A stretch of DNA of 64,000 nt, taken from Adiantum capillus-veneris. Taxonomy: Eukaryota > Streptophyta > Polypodiopsida > Polypodiales > Pteridaceae. The stretch lies in the NCBI GenBank assembly GCA_014529385.2, contig CM043962.1, positions 127,851,470 through 127,915,469 on the forward strand. Reading direction: 5' to 3'. Position numbers and translations under genes: made by a program. Shown in pieces: positions 45,584 through 57,024 of this stretch (its first letter is position 1; each line of letters starts with the position of its first letter). The notes under the pieces are model-generated. The model was given only the letters and a program-made list of their open reading frames with translations, ran no database searches and was not told the DNA's origin.

Positions 45584-48342
45584 AAGAAGAGTTTTTGTCC
45601 TAAAAAACAAAAGTGGTAGTATCTTCGTAAGAACACTAATGTTTTCCGTGTTGGCATCCCATACGCAAGCCAACTGATACTTAATGCAGTGAGGAGGTTC
45701 AATGAAACCTAGTGCAACCTCTTGATTTTCAACATTGTTGTCCTTTTGCAAGCACTTGGGTCTTAAATGGTAACTCTATGTATAACTCACTTGAGTACTA
45801 TAAAGGAGTAACCACAACTAAGAGTTATCCAAAGGCATAACCAAGTTTCAGATCTTCTGAAGGTACTGGAATAATGCAAGAAAACCTAGGTGCAACTTTC
45901 CATGAAGTTGTGAGCTAGATTTCCAACTCGCGTGAGTATCTTAAAAAGCTCATAGCTACTACGAAATAGAATAGGGAGAGTCCTCATGTCATACTTCTGA
46001 CCATTTTGGAACACACAGAACTACATGTTCACCCCTAATGTAGGTTATATGCCAACATACTTTGGCAGCACACCTACTAAGCCCTTGACTTATGAAACTA
46101 CTGCAAATAGGTGTTCAAAGTTGAAAACCTAAGCAAATTCTAGAATAGGAGGAAAATCGCCCCTTCCGAAATGCATTGTGCTAACGTATGCTCTTAGCAG
46201 ATCCTTTAGCATTAGAAAAATACTTGTAAGCTGCCCATCCAACGCTCGATGAATAGCGGCAGTAAGAGTGAGGTACTTTCCCCCAACCTTTACATACAGT
46301 CTACCATGACTGGAGATAAACCATGATTCAATCAATGAGGATCCAACCATATACGCGATATGGAGTGGAGGCAACCAACTAGGTTTAAAGTGGGTTGGAC
46401 TGGAGCAAGCTCATAGAGGTTAGACCATCCATCCATAGACACCCATCTTTAGCCAGTACCTAGCAGGGTGTACACTCAAAATAAATCTGCAGTTGAGATT
46501 GCACTTGCAGTGCAAAAAATTGCATAAACAAGAAAGTGCATGAATTTGCATGCCACTCTGAACAAATCTGTGTTAAACACTAGGCCCATAACACCTAGTG
46601 TGCATGCATTTAACACAAACAAATCCGAACCGCAATTCCATGATGAGACTTTCCACGGAACGTACGTGAAAGCCTTTCAACAAGAGTTGGACCATAACAT
46701 AATGTGAAAGTTCAGACACACCTAGGTACCAACCATGAGACATTCTCAGTAACTTAGCATACTTGGCTGTACGTAGAAACGACCCTCAGTTAAGGTGGTT
46801 TCACAGCACTTGTCATTGCAACAAATCTGTACTGAGTATCTGACAATTTCTGGCCACTGAAATTGTTCCTGATACGGTGTGCTCAAAACGGTCTAATAAA
46901 TGGATGCAACCAGCACGTAGGAACTTTGTCGCGACACATCATTAGGCTCCAGTGTCAGTCCCAGAGACTCATATTCTCCATATGTATAATATGTCTCAAA
47001 TAAGGACATCAAGAAAAGTGACATCCATCAAGCACGAGATGTACTTGTGTGTGGAAGTAGCTGCTAACACTCTGCGACGTGAGTGAGAGGGACCCTCATT
47101 ATCATTGTTCCACACTGGCTAAACCGAAATCCTTGAGTTCCTAAACCATGTTGTATCCCATGTGTCAACATGTGCCAAACAGAACCATTCCTTGGAGGTC
47201 TGTAACTGTTTCAACAAGAATCAAACCCATCATGACATCTTGAGGAACAGGGAAGAGATAAAATAACACTATTTTCTCAAAATATTGTGCTCTTACATGA
47301 CCGTGTCATGCGGCTAAAGAGCAAGCTGGATGAAAGCCTTCTAGCTCAAACATCCCTTGTACAGAACTTAATCAAACATAATTGGAAAGAAAAAGAAACC
47401 CAAAAACATATACTTATACTGGGGTAAATAATACCTGATACTTATATGAATGACCAGTGCAGCTTTCCACCTGGAAAGATACATGACCAAAAATTTTGTG
47501 ACCTGTGAAACACTAAAAGAGAAATTAGTGAGCTAAAGAAATTTAATCTGGTAACCCTGGGTGTTGTCTTCGCAAGTCAAACCCGTTGGTAAGACCCTTA
47601 TAGAATCTGCTCAACTAGTAGATAACGGTAATCAACCTAGTCGACCGTGTATAAAAACGATTGAAATCAACTTGAAAAGTTGAATTTGTCCCACTACCCC
47701 TTGGTAGATTGTGGACCTCTTTCCTTGAAAGTACAAATGGGATAGATCGACTATGATCCTCAATGCCTATGGGGTGATTCAGTAAGCACTTGTGGGGTCT
47801 TACCCCAAAACTATGCGTCCATAGACACTCGTAGTGCTATAGAGAGAGGAGGAGATCCATACTAGTGAAAGGCCTAGCTCTTATGGATAGCCATGCTGTC
47901 GCAACGGTTTTGTTGTATCTGAAATCCGTGGTAGAGATCAGCTGATGTGAGTTTATAAGAACTTAGCTCGAGTGTCGGACTGAAAACATGTTGTGCAAAA
48001 ATGATACCCTAAACATCCGTAATGACAAGACTCTTGCTTGTCCATTAACGTCGATGTGTACTCTACTGGATAGATCTGTTCGATCTTAAGAACAATCACC
48101 CAAGGAATGTCAATAGTTGGGTCGTATCCGAGATCTGACAATGACTCTTAGTTAGCGTGTGTGGTTCATAGCCCTTATATGGCAATTAGTGTTCAACCGT
48201 GGTGGAAATGATGAAGACTAATGTAGAGGGCGTCTTGCCCAATTTCTAGCTGAGAGTTAGGGCGCTTTGGCTTATGCTGACCCCCAAACAATACATGTAG
48301 AAAAAGATTCTTAAAAAGTTTTCATTATTCTTTTTGAGAGAT

Positions 48343-48381
<39 letters not shown>

Positions 48382-48697
48382 CTGGGCTGAGGAACTTTCC
48401 TTAAGTTACTACCTTGTATATATCGTGCCCATGCTTGTGTGCATCTTAGTGTAGCGTGCAGCTTATCCTTTAAGCATGCAACAATCTGATTGTATAACGC
48501 TCTCATCAATAAAGGTAACAAAAAACACAAGTCACATCTAACCTCACCTACGAACAAAATTAGCAAGGCTAATTATCGGTTGCGGTACATCCTACATCTA
48601 CGAGATTATTCTTCGACTCCATGTATTTTTCTTTACAACCGCAGGCTGAGTTAGCACGACTAATCACCGGCCTCTGCTACGAGTTTTTGTGTTTGAT

Positions 48698-49006
48698 ATG
48701 GCTATGAGCCTTTCTACACTCCATGTATTGTTTTCTCTTTTGTTCGCACAACCCGTTTTCACCATGAGTGCGGAAATTGATGATCAACACATGTTTGACT
48801 TCGGATATTTGGAGTCCGATTCACATGTGAATGTCGTGCGGCCGGATACTCTCACGGAGGGTATCCACATGGCAACAGGGATGGATGATGTATACCCAGG
48901 CAATCTATCTTTCTCTCCGCGAGTATCTCCACCTCCTCCTCAGAGCGTGTTTGATATTCTAGAGGATGATAGTAACTTGCCGGATGCCAGGGAGTTTGTC
49001 ACTTGA
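48698..49006 (+). CDS. Small unknown ORF inside the LTR element, opposite strand
   Basis: 103 codons from an ATG at 48698: a hydrophobic start (LHVLFSLLFAQPVFT) that could be a signal peptide, then an acidic part (EIDDQHMFDFGYLESDSH), then PRVSPPPPQSVFDILEDDS, and TGA at 49004. It runs against the element's own strand and has no recognised domain. It may be captured sequence or chance. Confidence 0.25.
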   Translation: MAMSLSTLHVLFSLLFAQPVFTMSAEIDDQHMFDFGYLESDSHVNVVRPDTLTEGIHMATGMDDVYPGNLSFSPRVSPPPPQSVFDILEDDSNLPDAREFVT

Positions 49007-50670
49007 CAGGACTAGCAAACTTTTGAGGAACGATTTTGCAAGCTAGCTGTATGAGTCCAAATATTGGCTAGGCAAGTGGAAAATCTCACACGATTAATTT
49101 ACAATATGCTACCACGATCAACTTCTCACTTGCTGGAAACCCAAGAGGTTGTCTACCCCACCAATTATGACCAACGGGGTCCAACATGCACAAGATAATT
49201 CAGAGGTAGGAACAGATCTCGTCGTGACCAACATGGTCAGGAAGCGACTATGTCAAACATTATGCTTTATTTGCTTAGGAACGTATCAAAAAAAGCAGTG
49301 TCCACATGTCCGACAACGTAAGCATGATGCATTAGTTCGTGATTCGACATAAACTCCAGTTGGTGCAGGGCACAGTAGTTATATGTCTTCATACGTGAAT
49401 GTGGATTTTCAGAGTATTGTCCATTTTTTGAATTGGGTAGCGTTATGCCCCGATTTCTTTTCTAATATAATATTTTTTGGTATGACCAGTTCCATACTCT
49501 CGGCTTATACGATCAGTCGAAAACATTATGAGGTGCATGCAGGATCAGTGAATTAGGGTGTATATGATACACGTGTTCCACAATTTTACATTCCGCATTT
49601 ACTTTGGACAGTATTGTTTGTTGTGCAAAGCCAAATGCTTGGTCAATTTCACATGACACGGGACTTCTAATTAGTGCTACGATTGATTTGACATCAAGAG
49701 CAGTGGCAACCAAGTTGGGAGCACCTACATTAATCGGGATATCATCTCACCGAATCCCTACCAGTCCAGTCGGTGCAAGGCACTTCTGGTGTTAACTTTT
49801 ACGTTTATGACTGTCACAGTAGCCACGGGCTTCCACTTCTCTGTGCAAGGCATGCTAACCAGGTGGTATAAAGTACGTTTCCGTCCTTACACAGTCATCA
49901 CAAACCACCACTAAAAGGAACCTAAATCTAAGACTTAATTCACCAGCACAGTGCCATATTTAAGTCATTTTTGTACAGTCACGATCCCCTACACGATACT
50001 CCAATTGCCACTGAGGATGTAATCTTGCTCCGGATTCCAAGAAAACAATCCGTTAGTGTAGGTGTAGTTGCCTTGAGCACCAGTACTGCACTGGTCTTTG
50101 TATCTTGGATAAATTGAAGACGACTTGAAGTAATTTACAAAAAGACCATGTGTAGTATACGCAACAGAAATTTTAGGTTTTGCTAGTTATTTCATGGCCT
50201 TGTTTGCGAGCAACGGATTGCCTTTGCTCTGTCGGTATGCCGAGCCTTGCCCGAAGCTTCACAAGAGGGAGGGAGGGTACCCTGCTGTGGGTACCGACCC
50301 TTGGTTGTGAAAAAAATTAGGGTCGCCACTAACCCAAAGGGTGTTTGGGCGGCCACTGTGTATGAAAGAAAGCGTTGCACAGTCAATGGCATGAACACAT
50401 GCAGCGCGAGGTGCAGGAAAACGCTCAGCCCGCCTTGGGTGTGGGTTGAAACCACTCGCAACAGGCATGCGAATTGCTCAGCAGGCCCGCGTGATGCTGT
50501 CAAGCCCGAGAGGGGAAGATTTGGCGCAGGTCCGGTTTCGGCCCCTTCTCCTCGCAAGCGGGGTTGCCCACCCAACAAGGGCTCGTCGAGCACAGTCAAG
50601 GGGGGAGCTCCATGGCCTTGCCCTCATGCACATGAAAAAAGTGCTCTCCATGCCTTTTCCCAATTAGCTG

Positions 50671-50684
50671 GCTCTTGATACCAA
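50671..50684 (-). other. Primer binding site
   Basis: On the minus strand TTGGTATCAAGAGC directly follows the 5' LTR. It is the tRNA-Met-type site with one extra A. Confidence 0.82.
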
Positions 50685-50815
50685 TGTGAAACAAGGGGAA
50701 CTAGTGCCTTGGAGTCCACTACCCAACCTCCCACTATATAGCAAGCTCCTATCCCTTTGCCCTAGTTGGACTCCCGTTCTACACTGCCTAATCCGGCCTT
50801 GCCCTTGTCCTGACA
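50685..50815 (-). mobile_element. 131-bp 5' LTR (right)
   Basis: Same length as the left LTR with nine substitutions and no gaps. Followed by TGAGA, the second target copy. Confidence 0.92.
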
Positions 50816-51202
50816 TGAGAGATGCGAGTACGTGCTTGTGTTTGAGCTATTTGTGCATGCATGGAATTTTATCACTATTCGTGTGATAATAGCTTCCATG
50901 GCACTCAACATAATGGCATGTTATATTGGCCATTTGTCATGTGTGACTTTATCTTTATAAATTTCTTAATTATAACTCAACTTGAGGCTGCAAAAAAGAG
51001 ATCTGACTCTACAATTTTTGGATTTTCATGTGTGAAGGCTTTTAATCTCTTACATTTTGATTGCAAGGCGAGAGTCACAAACCTTCTTGGCCATTCATTC
51101 ATTCCTTTGAATAGGGAAAGGCCACATCAATGGACATGTCTTTGTTTCTTTTACAAAATGAAAAAGAGATCCTTGAATTGGAGACTTAGTTAGGACCATC
51201 CT

Positions 51203-51203
<1 letters not shown>

Positions 51204-51239
<36 letters not shown>
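51204..51239 (+). repeat. Poly-C tract, 36 nt
   Basis: Uninterrupted C run between CCATCCTT and TTCTCCTC. The length may be inexact owing to sequencing. Confidence 0.85.
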
Positions 51240-51854
51240 TTCTCCTCTCTTCCTCCCCTTTCCCCTTGTGCGTACGCTCTTCTTCCCCCTTTCGTTTAAG
51301 TCTTGGATGCTTGGTTTCAAGTGAAAAAAGCTGACAAAAAGCTTGTTCTAACCAGCTAGCCAATAACCCATGTTGGTAGCAAACTATGTTCGCCTTGTAT
51401 GCAAAATAGAGGTTGTCTAAATCTTTTTGGTCCCCTCATTTGAGCGTTTGAGGGTCTGTGAGACAACGGATGTTTGTGAAAGAAGCCCATGTGGTGTGGG
51501 TAATGGATAATATACTAACCATGTCGGATTGCTTGCCCAGCAAAAGACTAGCCACTTCTTTCAGATGTCCTCCCAACTAAATTATCACCAATTTATCGTA
51601 ATCAATAAATGACACCCTCATTCTAAGAGGGGTCAACAATCCAAGACCATCATCGATTCTCTACCTTCCATTTCTAAAGAGGGGGAAAATTTGAGGATTT
51701 GATTCCTCATGGCCTGGAGTCGTACTTATTGAGGTAGTTTATAAGGTCCTACGGTCCTTTAAAAAAAAAAAAAAAAAACCATAAAAGGGGTGTGAGTAGG
51801 GGGTACCCAATCATATTCAAGGTGAAAAAAAAGAGAATCTAACTTGATGCGGGG

Positions 51855-51984
51855 CCTGTTCTTCCTCATCAGGTGACGGCGCAAGAAGTGGCGAAGGCAG
51901 ACAGGTAGCGTGGCGAAAGCCTGTTTGTCCTCGCCAGGTGACGACGCAAGAAGTGGCGAAGGCAGGCAGGTGCAGCAAGGCGAT
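51855..51984. repeat. 65-bp tandem repeat, two copies
   Basis: Units start at 51855 and 51920 and share CAGGTGACG.CGCAAGAAGT and GGCGAAGGCAG.CAGGT. Confidence 0.85.
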
Positions 51985-52074
51985 GGGCCAAGGAAGCGCC
52001 ACGGGGAAACACTGAGGCGGATGCAGATTTTAATTTAATTTTGTTTTGAAGATCGCCTAGCAGAGTAGCGTGAC

Positions 52075-52150
52075 GTGCTCGGTGGAGTGGTTAAGGGAGA
52101 ATTATTAAAGTGGAAGTAAGTAAAAGCAGGGGTTCGAATCCCAGTGCTCG
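52075..52150 (+). repeat. tRNA-like (SINE-like) sequence
   Basis: A box A-like TGGAGTGGTTAAGG and a box B-like GGTTCGAATCC lie about 50 bp apart, as in tRNA genes and tRNA-derived SINEs. The acceptor stem does not pair. Instead GTGCTCG occurs in the same orientation at both sides (52075, 52142), which may be a target duplication. It is not a functional tRNA. Confidence 0.5.
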
Positions 52151-52758
52151 TTTTGCAATGGTGATGAATCCGCAGAGGGCATGAAGAGAATCTCACAGAA
52201 TCTCCATATGAATTGTATAAAATCACGAACCTAGTATGTAGTAATTGATACCCTCTGAATCTTATATCTATATAAAGATATCTATATAAAGATGAGAGGT
52301 GTGGATTGCCATGTGGTAACAAATGCTGCCTCCATTCTCTCTCAATGCCCAACGCTCACATTTGCCATCATCCACGGCAGTAGATTGAGTTGGCTCTTGC
52401 ATGGCCGAATTGACTTTTGCACCCCACAAATTGAGGGTCCTTTGCCTTGATTAGCGGGCAGTGCCTTGAGTAGTGGGCAAATGAAGGATTCAAGCGGGAG
52501 TCCATTCGTCAAGCTACGGGTCACAGATCAGCTCCCACCTTTGTAAGTCGTAGGCAGAGCTCGCAACAGCCACACCCTCCTCAATGCTCACGCTCAGCAC
52601 AACCTCGACTCTCCTTTGTTGCACGCTCATCTTCCCGCCCTGATGACTACACAAGCTTCCGCTCAATCGTGTGTGTGTGTGTGCGCGTTTGAGAGAGAGA
52701 GACAAAGAGACACAGAGAGGGTGTGTGTGTGTTGCAAGGAAGAAAGCATGAGTGAGTG

Positions 52759-53321
52759 ATGGCTTCCTCTATGGCGCTCTCAAATTCCCTAACCTCCGTG
52801 GCATGCGCTTCTGCGAGCCATGTAGTCGGCCGCGATGTCAGTCACTCCTCCTCCTCCTCTCTTCTCCGCAGATCTTGGGAACAACGTTGCAACTCTCTTC
52901 CTCTTCAGTTTCTCTCTCTTCGCGTTCCAGTACTCACCTTCAACAACTCATGGTTTGCAAGGTGTCGAAGGGCAATGCATTCAGGGATTCATATGAGAAG
53001 TTCAAGAAAGTAGGAGCCGATGTGAGCGGTGAGACCTCATAGTCAAAACTGCAAGACCGCCAGAAGTTGCAAGAGCAGGCTGAGGCGATTCTCAAGGCCG
53101 CACGTGCAGAGACCACGGTGGAGCTCAACAAGATGAAGAGGGAGACGGCAACAAAGCTTGATTCCAAGCTTTAGGAATCACATGAAAGAATAGAGAAAGA
53201 GCTTTCAGAAGCTATTGCAAACCTAGAGGTGCAGAAGCAGGAGACTTTGAAGAGCCTTGACAAGGAAGTCCAAGATCTAAGTGAGGAGATTATTGCTGAG
53301 GTCATTCCCTTCAAGATATGA
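52759..53321 (+). pseudogene. atpG: ATP synthase CF0 subunit b' (atpG) pseudogene
   Basis: The ATG at 52759 starts MASSMALSNSLTSVACASAS, a chloroplast transit-type peptide. The coiled-coil stalk of subunit b' follows: LQEQAEAILKAARAETTVEL, NKMKRETATKLDSKL, ERIEKELSEAIANLEVQKQE and TLKSLDKEVQDLSEEI, ending at 53321. The membrane-spanning segment expected between transit peptide and stalk is missing. A frame change lies near 52955, and in-frame TAGs occur at 53040 and 53172. Subunit b' forms the peripheral stalk of the chloroplast ATP synthase. The lack of introns fits a processed copy, but no poly-A tail is visible. Dead. Confidence 0.88.
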
Positions 53322-53365
53322 GATGTGAGTTCGTCCTATTTTTTTGCTCCTTGCACTTCATTTCG

Positions 53366-53455
53366 GCTGGAGTGAGAGGCCCTTTCGACAATGCCCCCTC
53401 TCGCCCTGCCCGCTGGAGTGAGAGGCCCTTTTGACAATGCCCCCTCTCGCCCAGT
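53366..53455. repeat. 46-bp tandem duplication after the atpG pseudogene
   Basis: GCTGGAGTGAGAGGCCCTTT begins both copies (53366 and 53412), continuing through GACAATGCCCCCTCTCGCCC. Confidence 0.9.
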
Positions 53456-53599
53456 TGTACCTGATCATGTAATTTGTCCAAATGTAATTGCCTCTCACAT
53501 TGATAATGCCATGTGCAAGACCGGGCTAAATCCACCATGTGAATGTACTGTGTATATTGAGCTATTGTAGCTTCATATTTGGTGATCTACTTTCAATCC

Positions 53600-53600
<1 letters not shown>

Positions 53601-53654
<54 letters not shown>
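53601..53654. repeat. (AG)27 microsatellite
   Basis: 54 nt of AG repeats, followed by CGCTTTTAA. Confidence 0.97.
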
Positions 53655-53657
<3 letters not shown>

Positions 53658-53689
53658 TTTTAATTTACTTCAGTTTATTTGTAACCAGA

Positions 53690-53846
53690 CATTTTATTAT
53701 TAGTTCCACTAAGATTATATTCTCTTCAGCCATAATTTTGGCCTTTTGAAGACGGTTAAGATCCACCAAGTTTGTATCAATTTGCTCTCATTAGTCATTT
53801 TGGACTTTTGAAGAGGTTAATATAACATTTCATTTCATTTCTCATT

Positions 53847-53883
<37 letters not shown>

Positions 53884-53944
53884 CACACACACACACACAC
53901 ACACAAAGCTCCACACAAGTCCCTTTTTTTTTTCTTAGTGATTT

Positions 53945-53991
<47 letters not shown>

Positions 53992-54176
53992 GCGAACAAC
54001 GCCTGATGTGGGCATCCTCAATCACTGATGTTCATTTTAGCTTTTATTTTCTTTCATTTTATTTTGTACCCAAACATTGTATTAGATCCACTAAGATTGT
54101 ATCAATTTGCTCTCATCTACCATCTTGGCCTTTTGAAGATGATTAAGATCCACCAAGTTTGTATCGATTTTCTCTC
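53690..54176. repeat. 60-bp minisatellite copies interrupted by microsatellites
   Basis: Units such as GATCCACCAAGTTTGTATCA...TTTGCTCTCAT and TTGGCCTTTTGAAGA.G.TTAA occur near 53700, 53758, 54085 and 54145. Copies 2 and 3 are separated by TC, CA and TC microsatellites. No gene. Confidence 0.8.
53852..53999. repeat. (TC)n, (CA)n and (TC)25 microsatellites
   Basis: TC at 53852-53880, CA at 53882-53904 and CT/TC at 53950-53999, separated by about 45 bp of unique DNA. Confidence 0.95.
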
Positions 54177-54448
54177 CCGCGAAGAGAGAGAGAGAGAGAG
54201 GCCCGGCCATACTAGTAGGAAGTTAATTGGAAAAGGATCGGGAATCTCAGTTGATGCGAGGCAGAGTCCATTTAACAGGGGACATACGAGGCAAGGCCAT
54301 GAGGCACAAGTCAAAGTGGGGGAAAGACCCGGAGGGGCCACGAGGTGTCTGGCGATGCTAAGAGCCGGGCACATTTCAGCTGGCTACTGCGGAAGCAGAT
54401 CACATTTATAGTAATGTATGGATTGCCGTATGTAGCAGTGTCTTGTGG

Positions 54449-54523
54449 ATGGTGGGTTAGTTACTAGAGCTGCAACTTAGCGAAGCTTCCCGAAGCCGTG
54501 CGTGTTCGAATCATCAGGCACCC
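54449..54523 (+). repeat. tRNA-like (SINE-like) sequence
   Basis: GGTGGGTTAGTTACTAGAGC resembles box A, and GTGTTCGAATCATC about 50 bp later resembles box B, followed by GGCACC. The acceptor stem pairs only in part, so it is a decayed tRNA-like or SINE head. Confidence 0.4.
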
Positions 54524-54731
54524 TTTTAGAGAGTGAGAGATATGAATCCGAAGGCTAGCAGTGGGAATGAACGCTGGCATTGGGAATCAGGAGGAATCGG
54601 CTGACAGAATGAATAAAACACCTGGTACCCAAGGTCCTGGATGGCAATATAAGGTCCTCCTCTGGAAATCTTAAACACGGGCCAACCAACAGGTACTTGA
54701 GCTGGCCGCACAGCTTAACTAGCGAACGAAA

Positions 54732-55015
54732 ATGGCGCGCTTATACCCGCTACTGGTATGGACTGTGGCTCTCTTCATCTTCCCCTCTTTGTTTTCATCC
54801 AAAGCAGTACCGGGGAGGGAGCGAACTCTGGCTTTGGTGAAACCTGACGGGGTTCGAGCAAACCACACACAGGCTGTTAAGTCCATCATCGAAAATGCGG
54901 GCTTTAACATCATCATGGAGAAGTCTCTTCAGCTAGACATGATGACTGCAAAAGTCTTTTATTACGAGCATTTTGCGAAGGCCTTTTTCGATGATTTGAT
55001 CGACTTCATGACCAG
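54732..55015 (+). CDS. Nucleoside diphosphate kinase-like protein, first exon
   Basis: The ATG at 54732 opens a signal peptide (PLLVWTVALFIFPSLFSS), then ERTLALVKPDGVRANHTQAV, the NDPK start with the conserved K-P-D-G. AGFNIIMEKSLQLDM and YYEHFAKAFFDDLIDFMT follow. It resembles the plant secretory NDPK-like protein of the Arabidopsis At1g17410 type (from memory). Coding ends in phase 2 at AG|GT (55015), exactly where similar proteins continue with a S-G-P-V-L segment. The exon with the catalytic His is not seen in the next kilobase and may lie beyond a long intron or be lost. The exon has no stop or frameshift. A TATA-like AATATAAGG lies about 85 bp upstream. NDPKs transfer phosphate between nucleotides. 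Confidence 0.8.
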
Positions 55016-56218
55016 GTTCGAGCTTTCAAAGTTTCATGTCCTTGCATGGTCTGTGCTCTACAAGTCATGTACCTCTTTTGAACATTCTTCTGGCTTTGAA
55101 CTTATCATATGAGTGTGCATTATGGGATTTGTGTGCTTGGCCGACTGTATCAGTTCTAACAATGTATCTGGTTTGAGTCATGCTAGGGTGTCACATAGAA
55201 GACCGGAAGGCATACAACTTCTTTTCCAAATTTCCTATGTTTCTTTTGAAGGGTAGCATTTTCCTAGGCTCTTCTAATTTTAGGGCTGTGAGCGACCCTG
55301 GAGGTGTCCAACTTAAGCATCTTTAACTTCAACATGATTAATTGCCTCATTGAATCTAAAATAAAGATTCCCCTTTTGGTTCTCCAAAAAAATGTTGCAA
55401 GGATTTTGCAGACCTCGTCTGAAACGTAGCTTCAGGTATCAGGATGTATTTGGCGCAAAATTCTTTAGTGCTAAGTTTTCAACAGAGGTGCCAAAGCTCT
55501 GCAGAAAGTAAACAAACTGCTTTCCAAAATTTGAAATCGCTTTCAACATAACTGCATTCAACAGAGCTGGGGACTTGATATTGACTGCCATGCAGGCATT
55601 GCAGGGTTATTAGAAGCTACATTCACCACATGGATTCCTCTTTCAGCTTTATGTTTACACCAAATGCTGATCCTTGTCTATGTCCCACTGTTGCAGAATA
55701 GGTACATGGTAGCACCTGACCTGTTGTAGCATTCATTTTACCGATTGCAGTTCTGATACTGGGCTCGTCTTCTTCCCCTATGATTACGATTATGGTAACA
55801 ATTATCATAATCATGTCGAAATCTCTGACATGCCTTACAATAAGCTTTTCGAGGAATAGAAATCGAGGTCAACCAATTTCCTTCAGCTTTCTAGAATCAA
55901 TTTATTAATCTTAGTGTTCTCCCCTGCATCTTTTGTCTTCGGCTTTGCCTTTTCATCCTTGCTTTAAAGCCTTTGAAGTTTTCTCTTTCTTCTTTCTTTT
56001 CTTTTTTCTTTTTTCTTTTGGGATCAATTGTAATCTTCATTTCATCTTTTCTCTTTTCCTTCTTTCATTTTCCTTTCTTCATTATGATATATCTTCTTCC
56101 TGTTCTAATAGCTGCAAGTAAAATGTTGCTTATTAGCAAGTGTGTCATTACTTGTTTCTACACTTTTCAATTGTTTCCCGAGTCCATTGCAAAAATTTGG
56201 TCAAGCATCCGCATGACG
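55016..56218. other. Possible intron; no exon recognised
   Basis: Begins GTTCGAGC and is T-rich in places (55965-56100, TTCTTTTC runs). I searched all frames for the NDPK GPVL and NxxHGSD-type motifs and did not find them. Confidence 0.5.
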
Positions 56219-57024
56219 AGATGCACTCCAAATGGCGCACCACCTTGAAGAAGAAGACTACAGCAAGGACTCCCGCTCAGAAGGTGTACTCAAAGGATGA
56301 ATTCGATGAAGCGGTAGATTGGCGAGTCAACAGGCTCATGAAGACCAAGAAGTGGCGAGGGAAACAGAGTCTGAGTAGCAGACTATCCGGGCTACTTGGG
56401 TTGAAGATCTACTTTTGAGAATGCCAAGAAGGACATTCTCACAGCTTGGACTTCTACCTCCGAGTTCAGTGACGAGGATAGAAAAAGCAAGAAGAAGGCA
56501 AAGAATAGCGGATCCCACATGAGATCTTGGAAGTAGTTTGATGGTCTGGATGAGGATTCTTCCTCCTCAGACAGTTTGGATTATGATGAGCCGATGTTTT
56601 CAACTAAGCGGAAGCACTTTTACAGAGCCAACCAGTATGATTTTCTGGAGGACAAGGGTAAGAAGCCCAAGGATTTTAAGGAGGGTGGGCAAGCAATAAA
56701 GTTTGATACTTTTTTTGGTTTTAAGGATACCCACAAGACCCTCACTTTTATTCAACAGTTTGACATCGCATATCCCGGAGGATGCTACTTAGAGCATTCC
56801 AAGGTCCGGAGGGGGGCATCTTACCTCAAGGGTAACGCACAAACCTCTTGGTCTACCTTGCTTCTACAGAGGGAGGCACCAATGAAGTGGCTTCCGTTCA
56901 ACCGAGTTTTTACTTCCTCATGGCTCACTCAAGAAAACGAACGCGATGTGATCATAGCTTGGAATCATCTGAGAATGACCAAGGAAGACCTAGATACTTT
57001 GTATTGTGCAACAGAAGGGAATGA
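56219..57024 (+). pseudogene. Gypsy-3 gag fragment
   Basis: After a basic start and a Ser/Asp-rich linker, KPKDFKEGGQAIKFDTFFGF, FIQQFDIAYPGGCYLEHSKV and ASYLKGNAQTSWSTLLLQRE are a plant gypsy capsid, homologous to the gag at 59580-59900. TAG at 56534 and frame changes precede it. The capsid stops abruptly at an LTR start (57025). Confidence 0.85.

Larger units (their letters stand above)
45439..50815 (-). mobile_element. LTR element with 131-bp LTRs and no recognisable gag/pol
   Basis: Two 131-bp LTRs (45439-45569, 50685-50815), 122 of 131 bases identical, are bounded by a perfect 5-bp target duplication TGAGA (45434-45438, 50816-50820). PBS and PPT place it on the minus strand. The 5.1-kb interior has no gag, protease, RT or integrase motif that I can find. 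It holds a GA microsatellite (48347-48378), a GC-rich leader near 50200-50660, and a 103-codon plus-strand frame. It is presumably mobilised by another element's proteins. Confidence 0.9.
50821..52758. other. No gene; simple and tandem repeats
   Basis: Contains a poly-C run, an A-rich run near 51760, a 65-bp tandem repeat and a tRNA-like sequence listed separately. GT and GAGA repeats occur near 52670-52735, just before the atpG pseudogene. Confidence 0.55.

Noticed and set aside
50192-50678. GC-rich open frames on both strands (135-143 codons)
   Set aside because: They lie in the leader next to the PBS of the LTR element, overlap each other in several frames, and show no domain. Base composition explains the openness.
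50861-51193. 110-codon plus-strand frame
   Set aside because: No domain, no promoter or start context, next to repeats. Likely chance.
55623-55858. A later NDPK exon or small gene near 55.7 kb
   Set aside because: Short frames on both strands are open, and one plus-strand frame follows a TTGCAG acceptor-like site, but none shows NDPK motifs.
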